Source of the DNA: Acanthochromis polyacanthus
Lineage: Eukaryota; Chordata; Actinopteri; Pomacentridae
Length of the DNA: 64,000 nucleotides
Assembly: GCF_021347895.1 (NCBI RefSeq)
Contig: NC_067124.1
Coordinates: forward strand, 446,501 to 510,500
Direction of reading: 5' to 3'
In this document: positions 1 through 11,840 of the stretch, piece after piece
Numbering within the stretch: position 1 is the stretch's first letter
Layout of the letters: every line of letters begins with the position of its first letter
The notes under the pieces: generated by a model
Databases searched by the model: none
What the model was told of the DNA's origin: nothing
Seen by the model: only the letters and a program-made list of their open reading frames with translations
Made by a program: the position numbers and the translations under genes

Positions 1-753
1 GATAACTGCCTTTTTGTCCTGCCGCTGTGACATGTTAATCAAATTTAAGAGCCTTCTTACGTTGTTGGTAGAGTGTCGACCTTTAATAAAGCCGGTTTGA
101 TCATTATGAATAATTGTTGAAATTACTGTCTCTAGTCTAGATGCCAAGGCCTTTGCAATAATTTTAATGTCGGTGTTAATTAGTGATATCGGGCGATAAC
201 TTGACGGAAGGGTCGGGTCTTTATCTGGTTTTAATAAAAGTTTAATTGCTGCTGTGTTCATGTGAGGCCGTATGTGACCACTGGTTTTAATTTCTGTTAC
301 TAATCTAAAAAACAGTGGAGCCAGCATTGACCAGAAGTGCTTCAGAAATTCGGCCAGAAAACCGTCTGGACCTGGTGCCTTACCATTAGGCATACTGTCT
401 ACAGCACTGGACAGCTCATTTATGGACAATGGAGCATCTAGGATATTTTTATGTTCAGTAGATAACTGAGGCATATTTAAACTACTGAGAAATGCCTCAA
501 TATGCTCAGGGTTGGGTTTGTTATTTTCTGAATACGGATTCCAATAATAATTGTAAAAAATATGATTAATTTCTTCTGGTGATTGCGTATACTCACCAGT
601 TGTCCCTTTTATCGCTGTTATGAGAGATTTTTCCCGATTGCGTTGGAGTTGGTTTGCAAGAAATTTGCCTGATTTGTTATTATGCTCAAAGTTGTTGTAT
701 CTCAGTTGTTGTATTATGAACTCGGTCCTTTTGGATAACATCTCATCTAGCTA
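1..753 (-). pseudogene. LINE ORF2, reverse transcriptase N-terminal part (after a premature stop)
   Basis: Read in the same frame as the endonuclease upstream, this stretch stays open from the TAG at 753-751 to the left edge of the window. It encodes recognisable reverse transcriptase blocks: GKAPGPDGF (about 358-390), SYRPISL followed by IKIIAKALASRLE (about 130-215), and DQTGFIKGRHS (about 70-110). These match the fingers and early palm of L1-type reverse transcriptases. The catalytic FADD-type block lies beyond the window. The TAG interrupts an otherwise continuous frame, and a single base change from CAG (Gln) would explain it. Nothing suggests readthrough, so I treat the ORF as inactivated. 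Confidence 0.8.
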
Positions 754-1785
754 TATTTTTGTATTTTGTAATTCAGTCCATATCTGATTAATTGGGTTTG
801 TTGTATATTCATCAGTTAGTTGTTTAATTTTATCTTCCAGATCTTTTTCTAATTTTTGATCTTGTTTCTTTTTATACGATGAATATGATATAATTTTACC
901 TCTAAGTACTGCTTTCCCTGCTTCCCAGAGTAAAGATGGAGATGAGTTTGGGGAGTCATTCATTTCCAGATAGTCTGCCCACTCTCTCCTTATGATCTTA
1001 TCGAACTCTTCATCTTTTAACAGTGAGATGTTAAAACGCCATGTAGGAGGTGGTTTAAAGGTGAGGTCAGTTTGTAAGGAGAGGGAGACTGGTGCATGGT
1101 CACTGATAATAATGGGATGTATTCTTGTAGAAGTTTTCTCAGTAATAGAATTATTTGTAAGAAAAAAATCAATTCTTGAAAATGATCGATGCACCGAGGA
1201 ATGGAAGGTGAATTCCTTCTGTGTTGGATTTTTTAGTCTCCAGCTGTCGCCAAGGCCAAAATCATCCATATATTCTTCTATTACTTTAGCAGATTGAGAT
1301 TGCCTTGTACGTGTTGTGTTATTGGAGCGATCTACTGATGGATTTAGGACTGTGTTGAAGTCTCCTCCAATGATAACAGTTGAATTTGCTGTTAAGTCAG
1401 ATAGTTGAGAGAAAAATGAATGAAAAAAGGCCGGATCATCATTATTAGGGGCGTACAAATTCCCAATAGTATATTCTTTATTGAATATAGTTGCCTGGAT
1501 AATAATGTATCTGCCTTCTGAGTCAACTATTATGTCATTTAAAGTAAAAAGTAGCCTCTTATGAATAAGTATAGAGACTCCTCTTTGTCTACTGTTATAA
1601 GAGGCAGAATAAACCTGATTGAAATTCATGCCAGTAAGTAATTTTTCTTCAGATTTTTGTAGATGGGTTTCTTGTAGGAGACAAATGTCTGCTTTTAATT
1701 TTGAAAAATGGTCTAAGATTTTTATTCTTTTTGCCTGTGAGCGAGTGCCACACACATTCCAGGAGACCAGAGTTAGTTTATGCAT
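751..1785 (-). CDS. LINE ORF2, apurinic-type endonuclease domain (ends at a premature stop)
   Basis: This 344-residue frame is the N-terminal endonuclease/exonuclease/phosphatase domain of a LINE ORF2, which nicks genomic DNA to prime reverse transcription. Diagnostic residues are in order: SWN with Asn10, QETH with Glu39, NLYAPN at 109-114, GGDFN with Asp142 and Asn144, SRIDFF at 203-208, and SDHAP at 228-232 with the terminal catalytic Asp-His pair. The endonuclease active site therefore looks intact. The frame begins at an ATG close to the domain start, as usual in this family. It ends at TAG 753-751, after which the reverse transcriptase continues in the same frame. The mutation is therefore a nonsense change, not a domain boundary. 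Confidence 0.85.
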   Translation of the reverse strand: MHKLTLVSWNVCGTRSQAKRIKILDHFSKLKADICLLQETHLQKSEEKLLTGMNFNQVYSASYNSRQRGVSILIHKRLLFTLNDIIVDSEGRYIIIQATIFNKEYTIGNLYAPNNDDPAFFHSFFSQLSDLTANSTVIIGGDFNTVLNPSVDRSNNTTRTRQSQSAKVIEEYMDDFGLGDSWRLKNPTQKEFTFHSSVHRSFSRIDFFLTNNSITEKTSTRIHPIIISDHAPVSLSLQTDLTFKPPPTWRFNISLLKDEEFDKIIRREWADYLEMNDSPNSSPSLLWEAGKAVLRGKIISYSSYKKKQDQKLEKDLEDKIKQLTDEYTTNPINQIWTELQNTKI

Positions 1786-2188
1786 ATAGACTGTTTAAGT
1801 TCAGCCTTGGATGTAGATCTGTGTGAGCTGCTTACTAATATTGGCATGTTATGAAATAAACTCAGTCTACTGATAACGTTGGATGGGTGTATGGCAGGGT
1901 TTAAATCTATGATGGGTGTGGATAACAAGACTGTAAAACATGTCAAACGTGAGCACAAAAAAAACAAAGAACACTGGTGCCTCGACATATATAACACACA
2001 AAAGATTTACATAGGGAGTTTGTGTGGGGGGAGAGGGGAGGTGTGAGTTTAGGTGGTTAGGGGAAGCAGAGGGAGGGGAGGTAGACAAAAAGGTGAACAG
2101 AAGGGGGTCAAACATAAAACAGTGAGCCATTATTATAAGTAGCCATAGAGAGATTAAATACATATACATATATACATACCTTCATATA
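1786..2188. other. Inter-ORF spacer of the LINE (part left of the Tc1 insertion)
   Basis: This is the minus-strand spacer between LINE ORF1 and ORF2, with purine-rich tracts near 2025-2110. I see no coding sequence beyond short chance frames. The TA at 2187-2188 is one copy of the Tc1 target duplication; the other is at 3817-3818. Confidence 0.6.
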
Positions 2189-2401
2189 CACACGTGGACA
2201 AAATTGTTGGTACCCCTCAGTTAAAGAAGGAAAAACCCACAATTCTCACTGAAATCACTTGAAACTCATAAAAGTAACAATAAATAAAAATTTAGTGAAA
2301 ATTAAATAATCAAAAACAGCCATCACTTTTGAATTGTTGATTAACATAATTATTTAAAAAAACAAACTAATGAAACAGGCCTGGACAAAAATGATGGTAC
2401 C
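2189..2401 (+). repeat. Left terminal inverted repeat of the Tc1 element
   Basis: About 213 bp, pairing with 3607-3816. The outer and inner motif copies sit at its two ends. Small differences, such as a short indel in the A/T-rich middle, separate it from the right repeat. Confidence 0.9.
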
Positions 2402-2547
2402 TCTATAAAAGATTGAAAACTATTTGACCAGAGTGACATGATTAACTCAGGTGTGTCATTTAATTGACATCACAGGTGTTTCCAAACTCATAATCAGTCA
2501 GTCTGCCTATTTAAAGGGAGACAAGTAGTCACCCTGCTGTTTGGTGA

Positions 2548-3600
<1,053 letters not shown>

Positions 3601-3606
3601 GTTATG

Positions 3607-3816
3607 GGTACCATCATTTTTGTCCAGCCCTATTTCATTAGTTTGTTTTTTAAAATAATTATGTTAATCAACAATTCAAAAGTGATGGCTGATTTTGATT
3701 ATTTAATTTTCAATAAATTTTTATTTGTTACTTTTGTGAGTTTCAAGTGATTTCAGTGAGAATTGTGGGTTTTTCCTTCTTTAACTGAGGGGTACCAACA
3801 ATTTTGTCCACGTGTG
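3607..3816 (-). repeat. Right terminal inverted repeat of the Tc1 element
   Basis: About 210 bp, the inverted partner of 2189-2401. The inner motif is at 3607-3626 and the outer motif at 3791-3810. It starts six bases after the transposase stop codon. Confidence 0.9.
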
Positions 3817-3895
3817 TATACATATATATATATATACACAATATATACATTATTTTATAGTAAATAAACAAAGCTCTTTCGTTTCACCATACTGA

Positions 3896-4708
3896 TCAGA
3901 ACAGCCAGGGAGTGGTATTGGGGTCCCGGTACAGTTGGCCGTCGATATAAAGTTTATCTACAACCAAAGTAGACTGTTTACCCTTCTGCCTGTTCTGCTT
4001 CAGTATGGGAAACAATACCTTCCGCCGCTCGTTGATCTCTCTCGGGAATTGATCGTTCATTCCGAAAGAGGTCCCTTTAAGCTCCCGTCCTTTACTTTTA
4101 ACTAATTCTTTCTGTTTAAAATGTTCGAATTTAGCGATAATAGGACGGGATTTATTGCCTCTACGGGCTCCAAGCCTGTGAACGCGGTGAAAGGAAATAT
4201 TATTTACCGTTTCCTGGGGAATTTTTAAAGCCGTTGTCATAAATTTCTTAATTTCTGTCTCTGGATTATCTGTGGTGCTTTCAGAGATTCCTGAAAATAT
4301 TAAATTGTCCCGCATACTACGGGTTTGGACATCCAGTACAGTTTCTTTAAGCGCTTTATTCTCCCTTTTAATCGTTTCCAGCTCGGTTGTAACTGCGGAA
4401 AAGTTAGAATGTAGTTCCGCGTTGTCCAGTTGAAGCTCACTTACCTGTTGATAGGCGTTCTCCAAACTTACCTTCAGGTCTCGAATCTCGTCGCGCAGGA
4501 CGCTGAGAACATCTAACTTTTTATTTATAGACTCCAGGACATCAACCGGGACGTCCGTTGTAGCTAGGTCGTCCGTATCAGTATCCATCTTGCTCATTAG
4601 TAGGCAGACCCTGTTTATTAGGCTCTGCTGATCCAAATTAATAGTTTGGCTGCAGGAACGTTTGTTAGTATGGAGCTTAAACAGTTTTTCTGAGGTGTCA
4701 GTTTGCAT
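3896..4708 (-). CDS. LINE ORF1 protein (coiled coil plus RRM, L1/Transposase_22 type)
   Basis: This intact 270-residue frame encodes the RNA-binding chaperone of an L1-type LINE, which coats the element RNA in the retrotransposition particle. After a polar N-terminus, residues of about 60-130 form a long heptad-patterned coiled coil (LRDEIRDLKVSLENAYQQV and onward) suited to trimer formation. The L1 ORF1 RRM begins with the family hallmark RDNLIFSGI (about 133-141). It continues through FHRVHRLGARR and RPIIAKFEHF (about 174-200). A basic C-terminal domain with INERRKVLFPILKQNR follows. The length is somewhat short compared with the mammalian protein (around 340). Unlike ORF2 downstream, this frame has no visible damage. 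Confidence 0.85.
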   Translation of the reverse strand: MQTDTSEKLFKLHTNKRSCSQTINLDQQSLINRVCLLMSKMDTDTDDLATTDVPVDVLESINKKLDVLSVLRDEIRDLKVSLENAYQQVSELQLDNAELHSNFSAVTTELETIKRENKALKETVLDVQTRSMRDNLIFSGISESTTDNPETEIKKFMTTALKIPQETVNNISFHRVHRLGARRGNKSRPIIAKFEHFKQKELVKSKGRELKGTSFGMNDQFPREINERRKVLFPILKQNRQKGKQSTLVVDKLYIDGQLYRDPNTTPWLF

Positions 4709-5000
4709 AATTTAGCTGTCATAAAGGAGGATAGTACACTTTTCTAATATTTGCTGTGATCTTTGGATTGTACTTGGAGAAGGGCTTGGAGCAGGTCACT
4801 GTGGAGGACCTTGTTGTGGAGATCAGGGTTAGGGTTTTATTTAAGGCTTCAGAGACTTTACATAAAGACTGCTGCTGTTGAAATGCTCTGCAGTTGATGT
4901 TTTTTGTATGCATCATAAAAGACACAGGGATGCCAGTTTTTCCATAGACTGTAGCTCCAGTAGGAGGTGGAGCAGTCACCAGATGTTTTGTTTCCAAAGA
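4709..5000 (-). other. Probable 5' region of the LINE
   Basis: This is the region immediately upstream of ORF1 on the minus strand. A 92-residue open frame (4719-4997) has no recognisable domain and is interrupted by a TTAGGG-like tract at 4825-4837, so I do not call it a gene. The LINE 5' boundary may lie near 4998, where another TTAGGG-like tract begins. Confidence 0.4.
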
Positions 5001-5016
5001 GGGTTAGGGTTAGGGT
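5001..5016 (+). repeat. Short telomere-like tract (GGGTTA)n
   Basis: Two and two-thirds units of GGGTTA. It is one of the longer members of the dispersed TTAGGG-like tracts in this window and lies at the possible 5' edge of the LINE. Confidence 0.8.
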
Positions 5017-5080
5017 GTCAAACATGCAGCCCGCTGCATGTTTTCATCTGTGATAAAAATACCACAGATGACATAAACAT

Positions 5081-5210
5081 CAATCTATCCACCGCTTCAT
5101 CCTCACTAGGGTCATGGGAGGTGCTGGAGTCTATCCCAGCTGACTCGGGTGAAGGCAGGGGACACCCTGGACAGGTCACCAGTCTGTCACAGGGCTACAT
5201 ATATAGAACT
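5081..5210 (-). mobile_element. Fragment of a dispersed fish SINE-like repeat, reverse orientation
   Basis: The segment has the familiar fish repeat wording: ATCTATCCACCGCTTCATCC, then CTGGAGTCTATCCCAGCTGA, and GGACACCCTGGACAGGTC. From memory this is the 3' part of the same family represented at 6228-6437, in the opposite orientation. The tRNA-like head is missing here. Exact ends are not resolved. Confidence 0.7.
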
Positions 5211-5629
5211 AAAATGAGTTTTTATGATTCTTATTATTATTACCCCTGCAATAAGGGATGTAAGTGTGAACATCATCACAGAATGTCTACAGAACTAGTG
5301 CATCATCACAGTCACTGATGTCTGTTTCACTTGCAGCTTTGGTACCAGACAGCGTGAAGAAGGATCTTCTACACAGAATAAGAGGGCTGACTACACTCTC
5401 ATGGTACAGATATCTATTTTCGTGAAGTGATTTATTTGAAAGATTTTTTTCTTCCATTAATTATCTCAGACTCAGATTTTCAGCTGTGCTGTTACCAGTG
5501 TCTGCAGTTAGTGACTGCAGTTGTTCCATATTTGTGGAGGCATTTACTTTGCACATGTAATCAGTCAGTCAATTAAAGTTTTTAATTTATTTGACTTTTG
5601 TGGACGGAAAATATTTTTATAACAATGAT

Positions 5630-5943
5630 ATACACTAAAAGTCCAAAGTTTGGACACACCTTCTGCTCATTTCATGGTTTTTCTTTATTTACATTGTAGA
5701 TTCTCACTGAAGGCATCAAAGCTGTGAATGAGCTCATCTGGAGTTATGTAGTTGGGTTGAGGTGGCTACTAGAAGAATCTAAATTCTAAAAACATGTTTT
5801 GACTTATTTATTGCATAATTTTAGATGTCTTTATGACGGTATTGAGTAATCTATGGTTAGCTATCTACAATGAAAGTAGTCATGAAAATAAAGAAAACCC
5901 TTAAATGAGCAGAATGTGTGTGAAATCTTCTGACTGGTAGTGT
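5630..5943. mobile_element. Non-autonomous Tc1-derived element (MITE-like)
   Basis: The left end TATACACTAAAAGTCCAAAG, followed by TTTGGACACACCTTCT, is mirrored by the right end ATGAGCAGAATGTGTGTGAA then CTGACTGGTAGTGTA. This is the imperfect inverted terminal arrangement of a common fish Tc1 family with the ACTACCAGTCAAAAGTTTGG end. TA dinucleotides flank it. The interior is only about 300 bp and has no transposase, so this is an internally deleted, decayed copy. Confidence 0.65.
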
Positions 5944-6227
5944 ATGTGAATAGAACCTGGAACTGTGCTAGTTTTAATGGTCATTTTATTGCATTTTTGA
6001 GGTGGAATTGGGTGAGTGCACAGTTGCTGATGGTACAATTTTCTTTTCTATCATGGTGAAGCAAATGACTTGTATAATTTAGAAACACTTTACTTGCTGT
6101 CAAGTGGGGTAGGGTTAGAGACTTGCCTGAATGGTATCACAAAATGTAAAGAAAAAATAAAATTATTCAACAATCTTGATTTCAAAGTTCAAAGAATCCA
6201 TATATTGGGCCTTGTTTGTTAAAGAAT

Positions 6228-6437
6228 GGCTGCACAGTGTCGTAGTGGTTAGCGCTTTCGCCTTGCAGCAGCAAGATCATGTTCTCCCTGTGCATGCGTG
6301 GGTTTTCTCCGGGTACTCCGGGTTCCTCCCACAGTCCACAAACATGCTGAGGTTAATTGGTTACTCTAAACTGTCCGTAGGTGGGATTGTTTGTCTCTAT
6401 GTGTAGCCCTGTGACAGACTGGTGGATGGATGGATAG
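6228..6437 (+). mobile_element. tRNA-headed fish SINE-like element, internally deleted
   Basis: The head carries a box A-like segment (GTAGTGGTTAGCGCTTTCGC). The body reads GTGGGTTTTCTCCGGGTACT, CCTCCCACAGTCCACAAACA and TTAATTGGTTACTCTAAACT, all typical of a widespread fish SINE. The expected box B region, between CAGCAGCAAG and ATGTTCTCCC, is deleted, so this copy lacks a complete internal RNA polymerase III promoter. It ends in a GGAT-rich tail at about 6423-6436. Confidence 0.75.
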
Positions 6438-7773
6438 TTGAAGAATTTAAAAGAACCTTTAAAGGGTGTAAAGTGGTTGATTAGCAGGAATGCAAGAGTG
6501 ACTTTTAATTCCCTTTAGTACTGTAGTCTGTGTATAATTTCATACAAAAGCCCAAAATAATGTGCTTTCCTGGTACACGTGCATTCCACTGTCTAACTGA
6601 AAAGTCAATAATGTGTAATCTCAGGTATCAACACAGCAGGCAGCTTCACACCTGGAACAAGGGTTAGAGGGTTAACTGCAACAATGGGAACAAAAAATGT
6701 GACAAACGAGAGAAGAGGGAAAAATAGCTTTTTACCGTAGTGACAGGAGTCACGCTCCCAGCTGGTGCTGTCCTTTGATTAAATAGACTTAAAGAGCTAT
6801 GATCCTGTAATGACAAGCTGGTTTCTGCCTGCTTTGCTTCCCAGAACAACAAATTGTTCCCAGCAGAGGGGATAGATCATGAAAAGATGAACAGGCGTGA
6901 CCCAGTTCACAGGGGATCGATTAACGACCCTAACCCGGGGTGGTCATGGTTTGGGTCGTTGGCCCCCTGTTTGCTTGTGTTGAGGTTCTGACTGCATTCT
7001 GGATGAAACAAACAGGAGCTCAAGTAGGTGTGTGAGTCCAAAACGCATAAATTATGTACACCGTGGCAAGATAATCTCATCTAAACATCAGAAACCTGGC
7101 CTATGAGTTAGGGTGAGCGTCTGTTTGTTTTGTTGTCCTGCAGCTGTCAGAAATGCTGGCTTCAAGTCTTTTCGTCCACATGCAGAACCACATCATCGTG
7201 TTTGATTGACGGGTCTTTAGTTACGATGCCTAATAGGTTGGTAAGGTTAACCCCAACCCTACAGGCCATGAAGCCAAAACAACATGGCACATTAGTGGGT
7301 AGTGACTGACTCTGGCTGCAGAGAGTGTGTTTTTATCGCCAAAGGACCTGCTGTGACATCAGCCCAGGTGACAACATGCTGATGTACAGTGCTGCTGTGG
7401 AGGGAGGCCAAATGTAACGTAGTCCTCCAGGCCTGACCACACGCTCCTTTAATAGTCTACATCAATCCCCATGCGTGTTATCAGCAGATCTCCCTGTACG
7501 CTGCAGCAGCACACCGCAGACCGGCACTGGATGCAATTGACGTGGTCTAACCATGTGTGGTTTAACCACTACTTTCTCATTCTCCATTCTCAGCTGTTCT
7601 CCATCACTCTGGTGAGTATACAGCTCCTCAGCAGAGCTGTGCAGGTCCATTAAAAAATGACCTGCACAAAGGGAGGACATGATTTAATGAGTCCCATTCT
7701 CCCATTTGCATCTACCATTCTCACATGTTGGATGTGACAGATTTAAATGAAGCAGTGTGAGCAGCAGCTGATG
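6438..7773. other. Non-coding interval with scattered TTAGGG-like units
   Basis: I see no gene. Single TTAGGG-like units occur near 6660-6675, 6926-6938 and 7247-7262. Short chance frames (for example 7462-7680) show no protein-like features. Confidence 0.5.
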
Positions 7774-8562
7774 TAGACTATGGGCCGAAGCCAAAAAACG
7801 TGTTATTCATTGATCCCCGCCGCGTAAGGAGGAATATTTTTCACAGCAGACAGATAAAATTATTCTAAGTATATTAGTAGTTGTTTCCAACTTCAGTTCA
7901 TGCACATTAATGAAAGAGCAAGCAATAACTTTTAATTTTGAGCAGGCAAACGAAGGGGGCTACTTGCGTCATCTCCATGACAACCAGGAAGAAGCCGAGG
8001 CAAAATATGCTAACGCCGGCTTCGGAAAGACTTAAACAGAATACGTTTTTCCTCCAAATGAGCTTACAAGCTAGACTACATGGTCCTAATCATTAATTCC
8101 TAACAGTGTTATGGTACACTTGCATGGCAAAAATCAACGCTATTGTTTTCTCCTGGCGTTAAATATCCAACATTCTTTGACGTTCTTTGTCATATTTCAC
8201 ACTACATTATCTTTCCAATTCAACACAGCTGCCACTATTACAGTGTCAAATGAACAATATTTAAAGCCGTTTTTATTTAAATACCGGAATGTCCAAATAA
8301 AACATACATTGTCTGTTAAATTGTCTCTGTGTTATTTATATGCCACAACATTGAGGTGTAACTATGGACATAGTTGAATTACAAGAATAAAACTATGTAC
8401 TAGATTGTTTTGGCTATTTTCAATGATGGAGAAGTCTCTTACCATGGTCTCTACTGCTGTGGTCCGTCCTTTCGTCTGTCCTCTCACTTGACCTCTGCAC
8501 TGTAGTTCCGCACACACACTTACACACACACTGTACCCCCAGAAGAGCATCTTACACTGTGA

Positions 8563-8580
8563 CCCCCCCCCCCCCCCCCC
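8563..8580 (+). repeat. Poly-C tract
   Basis: A run of 18 C residues, liable to length error in sequencing. Confidence 0.95.
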
Positions 8581-8599
8581 ACGTGTTTGGCAGTACGTG

Positions 8600-11110
8600 G
8601 GAAGATGAAGTGCTGCATGCATTTAGTCTGTGACACAAAGTCTGCAGTAACACCTTTTTCACAGAAAAGCTGGGAGAGATTTGTCTGTTGTGCCAAACAA
8701 TGGGTTACCCTCAACACTGCAGAAACGCTTATTGCTGAAAAAGCATTTTGAGCATTTAATATCAGCAATGAAGATGTCCCTGACGTGCCGAGCAATGTGG
8801 GATACCACAGAGAATGCTACAGTGCCTTCACAAAGACCACATCCGAAGAGCAAACTGTAAGCAAGCCAAGTCAGCCCAGGAAAATGAAGGTTTGTAGCAA
8901 ATCCATTATCTATATTGCAATACTGCAAGTATGATGACCAAATATGTTGAAGATGTGACATACTAACTCATTGCAAACCAATACAGTTTTGACAACATGA
9001 CTTACAGTTATCTGTGAACATACTAAAAAAGAATGGAACAGCAAAAATTGAAAATGAATCAGACAAGATCACAGTGATGATCACATTTGTTTTACATGTA
9101 CTTGATTGTAGTGCAGCACCACAGCAAAATAAAACTCTCCACAACATCAGAAGTATGTTTTTTTTTTTATTATTTACAAATGTTAGAAACAATGTTAATT
9201 TAGATCATTTCCATTTATTGAGCACTTTTAACTTACATTTTAGTGCCATTACAATGTTCAGAAGAACCGCTGCCAGATACCAGTGATGGTGCTGCATCCA
9301 AGGTTCGGGTTCTGCGCTCTTCAAGTGGCCCAGAACAACCCAAAAGGGCTCCACACCTCCTGCCTGTTGCATGCCTGCTATGCAAGGAGAACAAATATAT
9401 CAACATCTGGCACAACAGAAAGAGGGTTAAGGAAAAACTCTGTCAGTGTCTAACATTTACAGCAGGTAAACAGGATTTATCTTTATGTGACCTTTTTTAT
9501 GTCAAGCAATATGCCTGATAAAAACATCAGCTATATCCCCTATTTATGACAATTTCTTTTTTATATATTTTATGAATTAGTCATTTGTCTTTCTGAATAC
9601 TTTAATATACTCGGGTAAATACTAAAGTATTCAGAAAGACAAATGACTAAGTACTAATATTTACTGATAGTATTTACCTGAGTATAAACACCTTTTGTCA
9701 CTGGCATTTCTTGCTGTTAAAAGAAAAATTTGATGAACTGGAAAGTAAGAAAGCCAGGATGCTTTTGTCTAGATTCATGGCTTAATGATTTTGCTGATCT
9801 GCTAACGATGGAGCAGCAGCTGTCCCCCTGATGGGAAACTTGGAAATTTGTGGTCATATGTTCAGGAATATATTAAAGAAAGACATTAGAATTAGCATCT
9901 CTTACCTTCTTGCTTTGTTTTTAATTTCTTTTTTTATCTTTTTTTTCTCCTATTTACATAGATAAAAGAAATAAATTATGATTTAATGCACACCATCTGA
10001 TGAATGTGTGCTTTGACAGCTAATTTACTGCTCCCTGACATCTTTGTTTTATCTTTGTCATTTTTTGTTGTACATAGTATTTGTACTGATCTGTTTGTGT
10101 ATTTTTGTTTCAACCCCCTTTTTTTTTTTTTTTTTTTGCTGTTGCTTGGCTGATTTATTTGTGTGAATTGATTTTAAAATTTTTTCTTGTTATTTATGTG
10201 TGTGTTGTGTTGTTTTAATCAAAAATGTAAATAAAAAAAATATTTTCCTGAGTATAAACTTTGTTTACCACAGCAGATCAACTCCTTCGTGCTGCTGAGG
10301 GGAAGAAGGATGAGCACCTGTTGCTTCAAATCCGTGGAAGAGGCCATTTATCACCACAGTTGATTAGCAAATTACACAAGATACCTGAGAGGAACAAAGA
10401 GAGGTTTCTGTAGAGGCAAATCCGTATCAGGCAGGCTACAGACAGTGGTGGAAGAGCGCCTACTGGCAAACCGTGAAGTGTTGAGGCTTTCACGGCTAAA
10501 TGACCTCTTTAAGGAAATTGTTAGAGATAAGGAAGGACTGGACATTTAGACTTATAAAGCATTTAGCTTAAAATCAAGGCTTCCTAAGTCCCATCCATGC
10601 CTTAAATTCCTTAAAGCAGCCAGAAATGACTTTGTCTATGTAGAGGAGCTAACTGCTGAAGAGGTCATCCAGGATGAACCTGCACATCAGACAGCAGTGA
10701 CTCAGAGGAGGATGGCATGGAACCCAGTCATTTAGGCCATCAACAAGCATAGGTTGGTTTGACATTTCTTAATCTACATTGTCCTTATAATTATAGTTAA
10801 GTTGATGTTACACACCTTGCTTACCTGCATTTCACCATTCTACCTGGTTGTGTAGTGACAGTCTCTGACTTCTCCACAGACAGACACCTGTACCATTCAG
10901 CCATGCTACTGAAAGAGATCATAGAGACCAAGTGTAAAGTGACTCCAAAAATGCCCTGGCCACCAACATCACAAGACCTTAAGATGGACACTGCCTCCAG
11001 TGTTGCCGGTGCAAAGCACTAAAATGTGTGCAGGGGAGATGCACATGCAAACAGCACCAGCTACCATGCACAGACATGTGTGCAATGCGTGTATTTACTG
11101 CTCCAATTCT
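8600..11110 (+). pseudogene. Decayed multi-exon transposon-derived gene with a C-terminal CxC-like cysteine motif
   Basis: Several coding-like blocks occur in order on the plus strand. Block 1 (about 8608-8895) reads CDTKSAVTPFSQKSWERFVC, then VGYHRECYSAFTKTT, a His-Cys pattern seen in repeat-derived fish proteins. Block 2 (about 9243-9466) contains RAPHLLPVACLLCKENKY and RKRVKEKLCQC, and ends at a good GT donor (GCAG|GTAAAC). Block 3 starts after an AG acceptor near 10272 with DQLLRAAEGKKDEHLLLQIR and then decays through several stops, with LVYVEEL-like remnants near 10640. Block 4 (about 10880-10980) reads RHLYHSAMLLKEIIETKCK. The last block (11004-11092) reads CRCKALKCVQGRCTC followed by LPCTDMC, resembling a CxC/tesmin-type cysteine cluster. 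The protein family is recognised as repeat-derived but I cannot name it. Confidence 0.55.
9577..9685. repeat. Perfect 28-bp inverted duplication with a nested second inverted copy
   Basis: Arm 9577-9604 is the exact reverse complement of 9623-9650, with an 18-nt loop. The loop segment 9607-9622 is itself inverted-repeated at 9670-9685 with 15 of 16 matches. The arms are unique sequence and not a microsatellite. Confidence 0.95.
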
Positions 11111-11398
11111 GCAGGACATGAAACATAAGAAGAGAAAAAAAGAGAGCAAGCTTCATGGGCATGCTTATGCCAAATTTGTGGCTTTCATAGCACTTTTTTG
11201 TATAAAGTTCGTCTTGTTCAAATTATTTTTTTTCTGGTGTCAGTTCATTTAATGTCCATATGATAACCTACGCTTATATATCCTAGTCACTGATGCACAA
11301 CAACTGAAGCTCTAAAAAAACTACAAACTTCATCTCAAAAAATAGAAATTAATTAAATATGTATCAATAGCAAAGCTGATCAGATCGGGAAATCTAAC

Positions 11399-11840
11399 GT
11401 GTTGGACATCTAATTACTGCCACTTGTTATATTAAATATCTGCAGCTGTTGTTCCTGGTGGATCTTGACATGCTACCTGCAGTGATGTTAGGTTTCATTA
11501 AACATAAGCTTCGTTTGCACTCATTGCATAAACTTTTCATATTAAAAATATTACATGATAATCGAGTAATTAATAATATCTGACCTTTTTCTCGTTTAAA
11601 TGTGTTGGACATCTAGTTACTGCCGCTTGTTAGCTTAAACAACTGCAGCTGTTGTGACTGGTGACATGCTACCTGCAGCGACGTTATGTTTTATTAAACA
11701 TTAACATTAATTTTGGCATTACAATGTGCTGTCAATATGCTTTGTTTGCACCCATTGCATCAATTTCTCATAATAATCAAACGTTTCCACATGACAATAG
11801 AGTAATAATATAATATCTTACCTTTTCCTTCGTTTGCTCT
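11399..11840. repeat. Two-copy tandem duplication, period about 203 bp
   Basis: GTGTTGGACATCTA at 11399 recurs at 11602. The following sequence is repeated with divergence: TACTGCC, GCAGCTGTTG, GACATGCTACCTGCAG, TTTGCAC and CATTGCAT, then TAATATCT and ACCTTTTTC. The second unit is somewhat longer because of an insertion. It lies near the right end of the 7774-12161 element and may be subterminal to it. Confidence 0.8.

Noticed and set aside
5001..5016. Chromosome end or subtelomere
   Set aside because: TTAGGG tracts are at most about three units, occur in both orientations and are spread across the whole window.
4878..5318. 146-residue plus-strand frame
   Set aside because: It runs across a TTAGGG-like tract and a SINE fragment, so it cannot be an ordinary gene.
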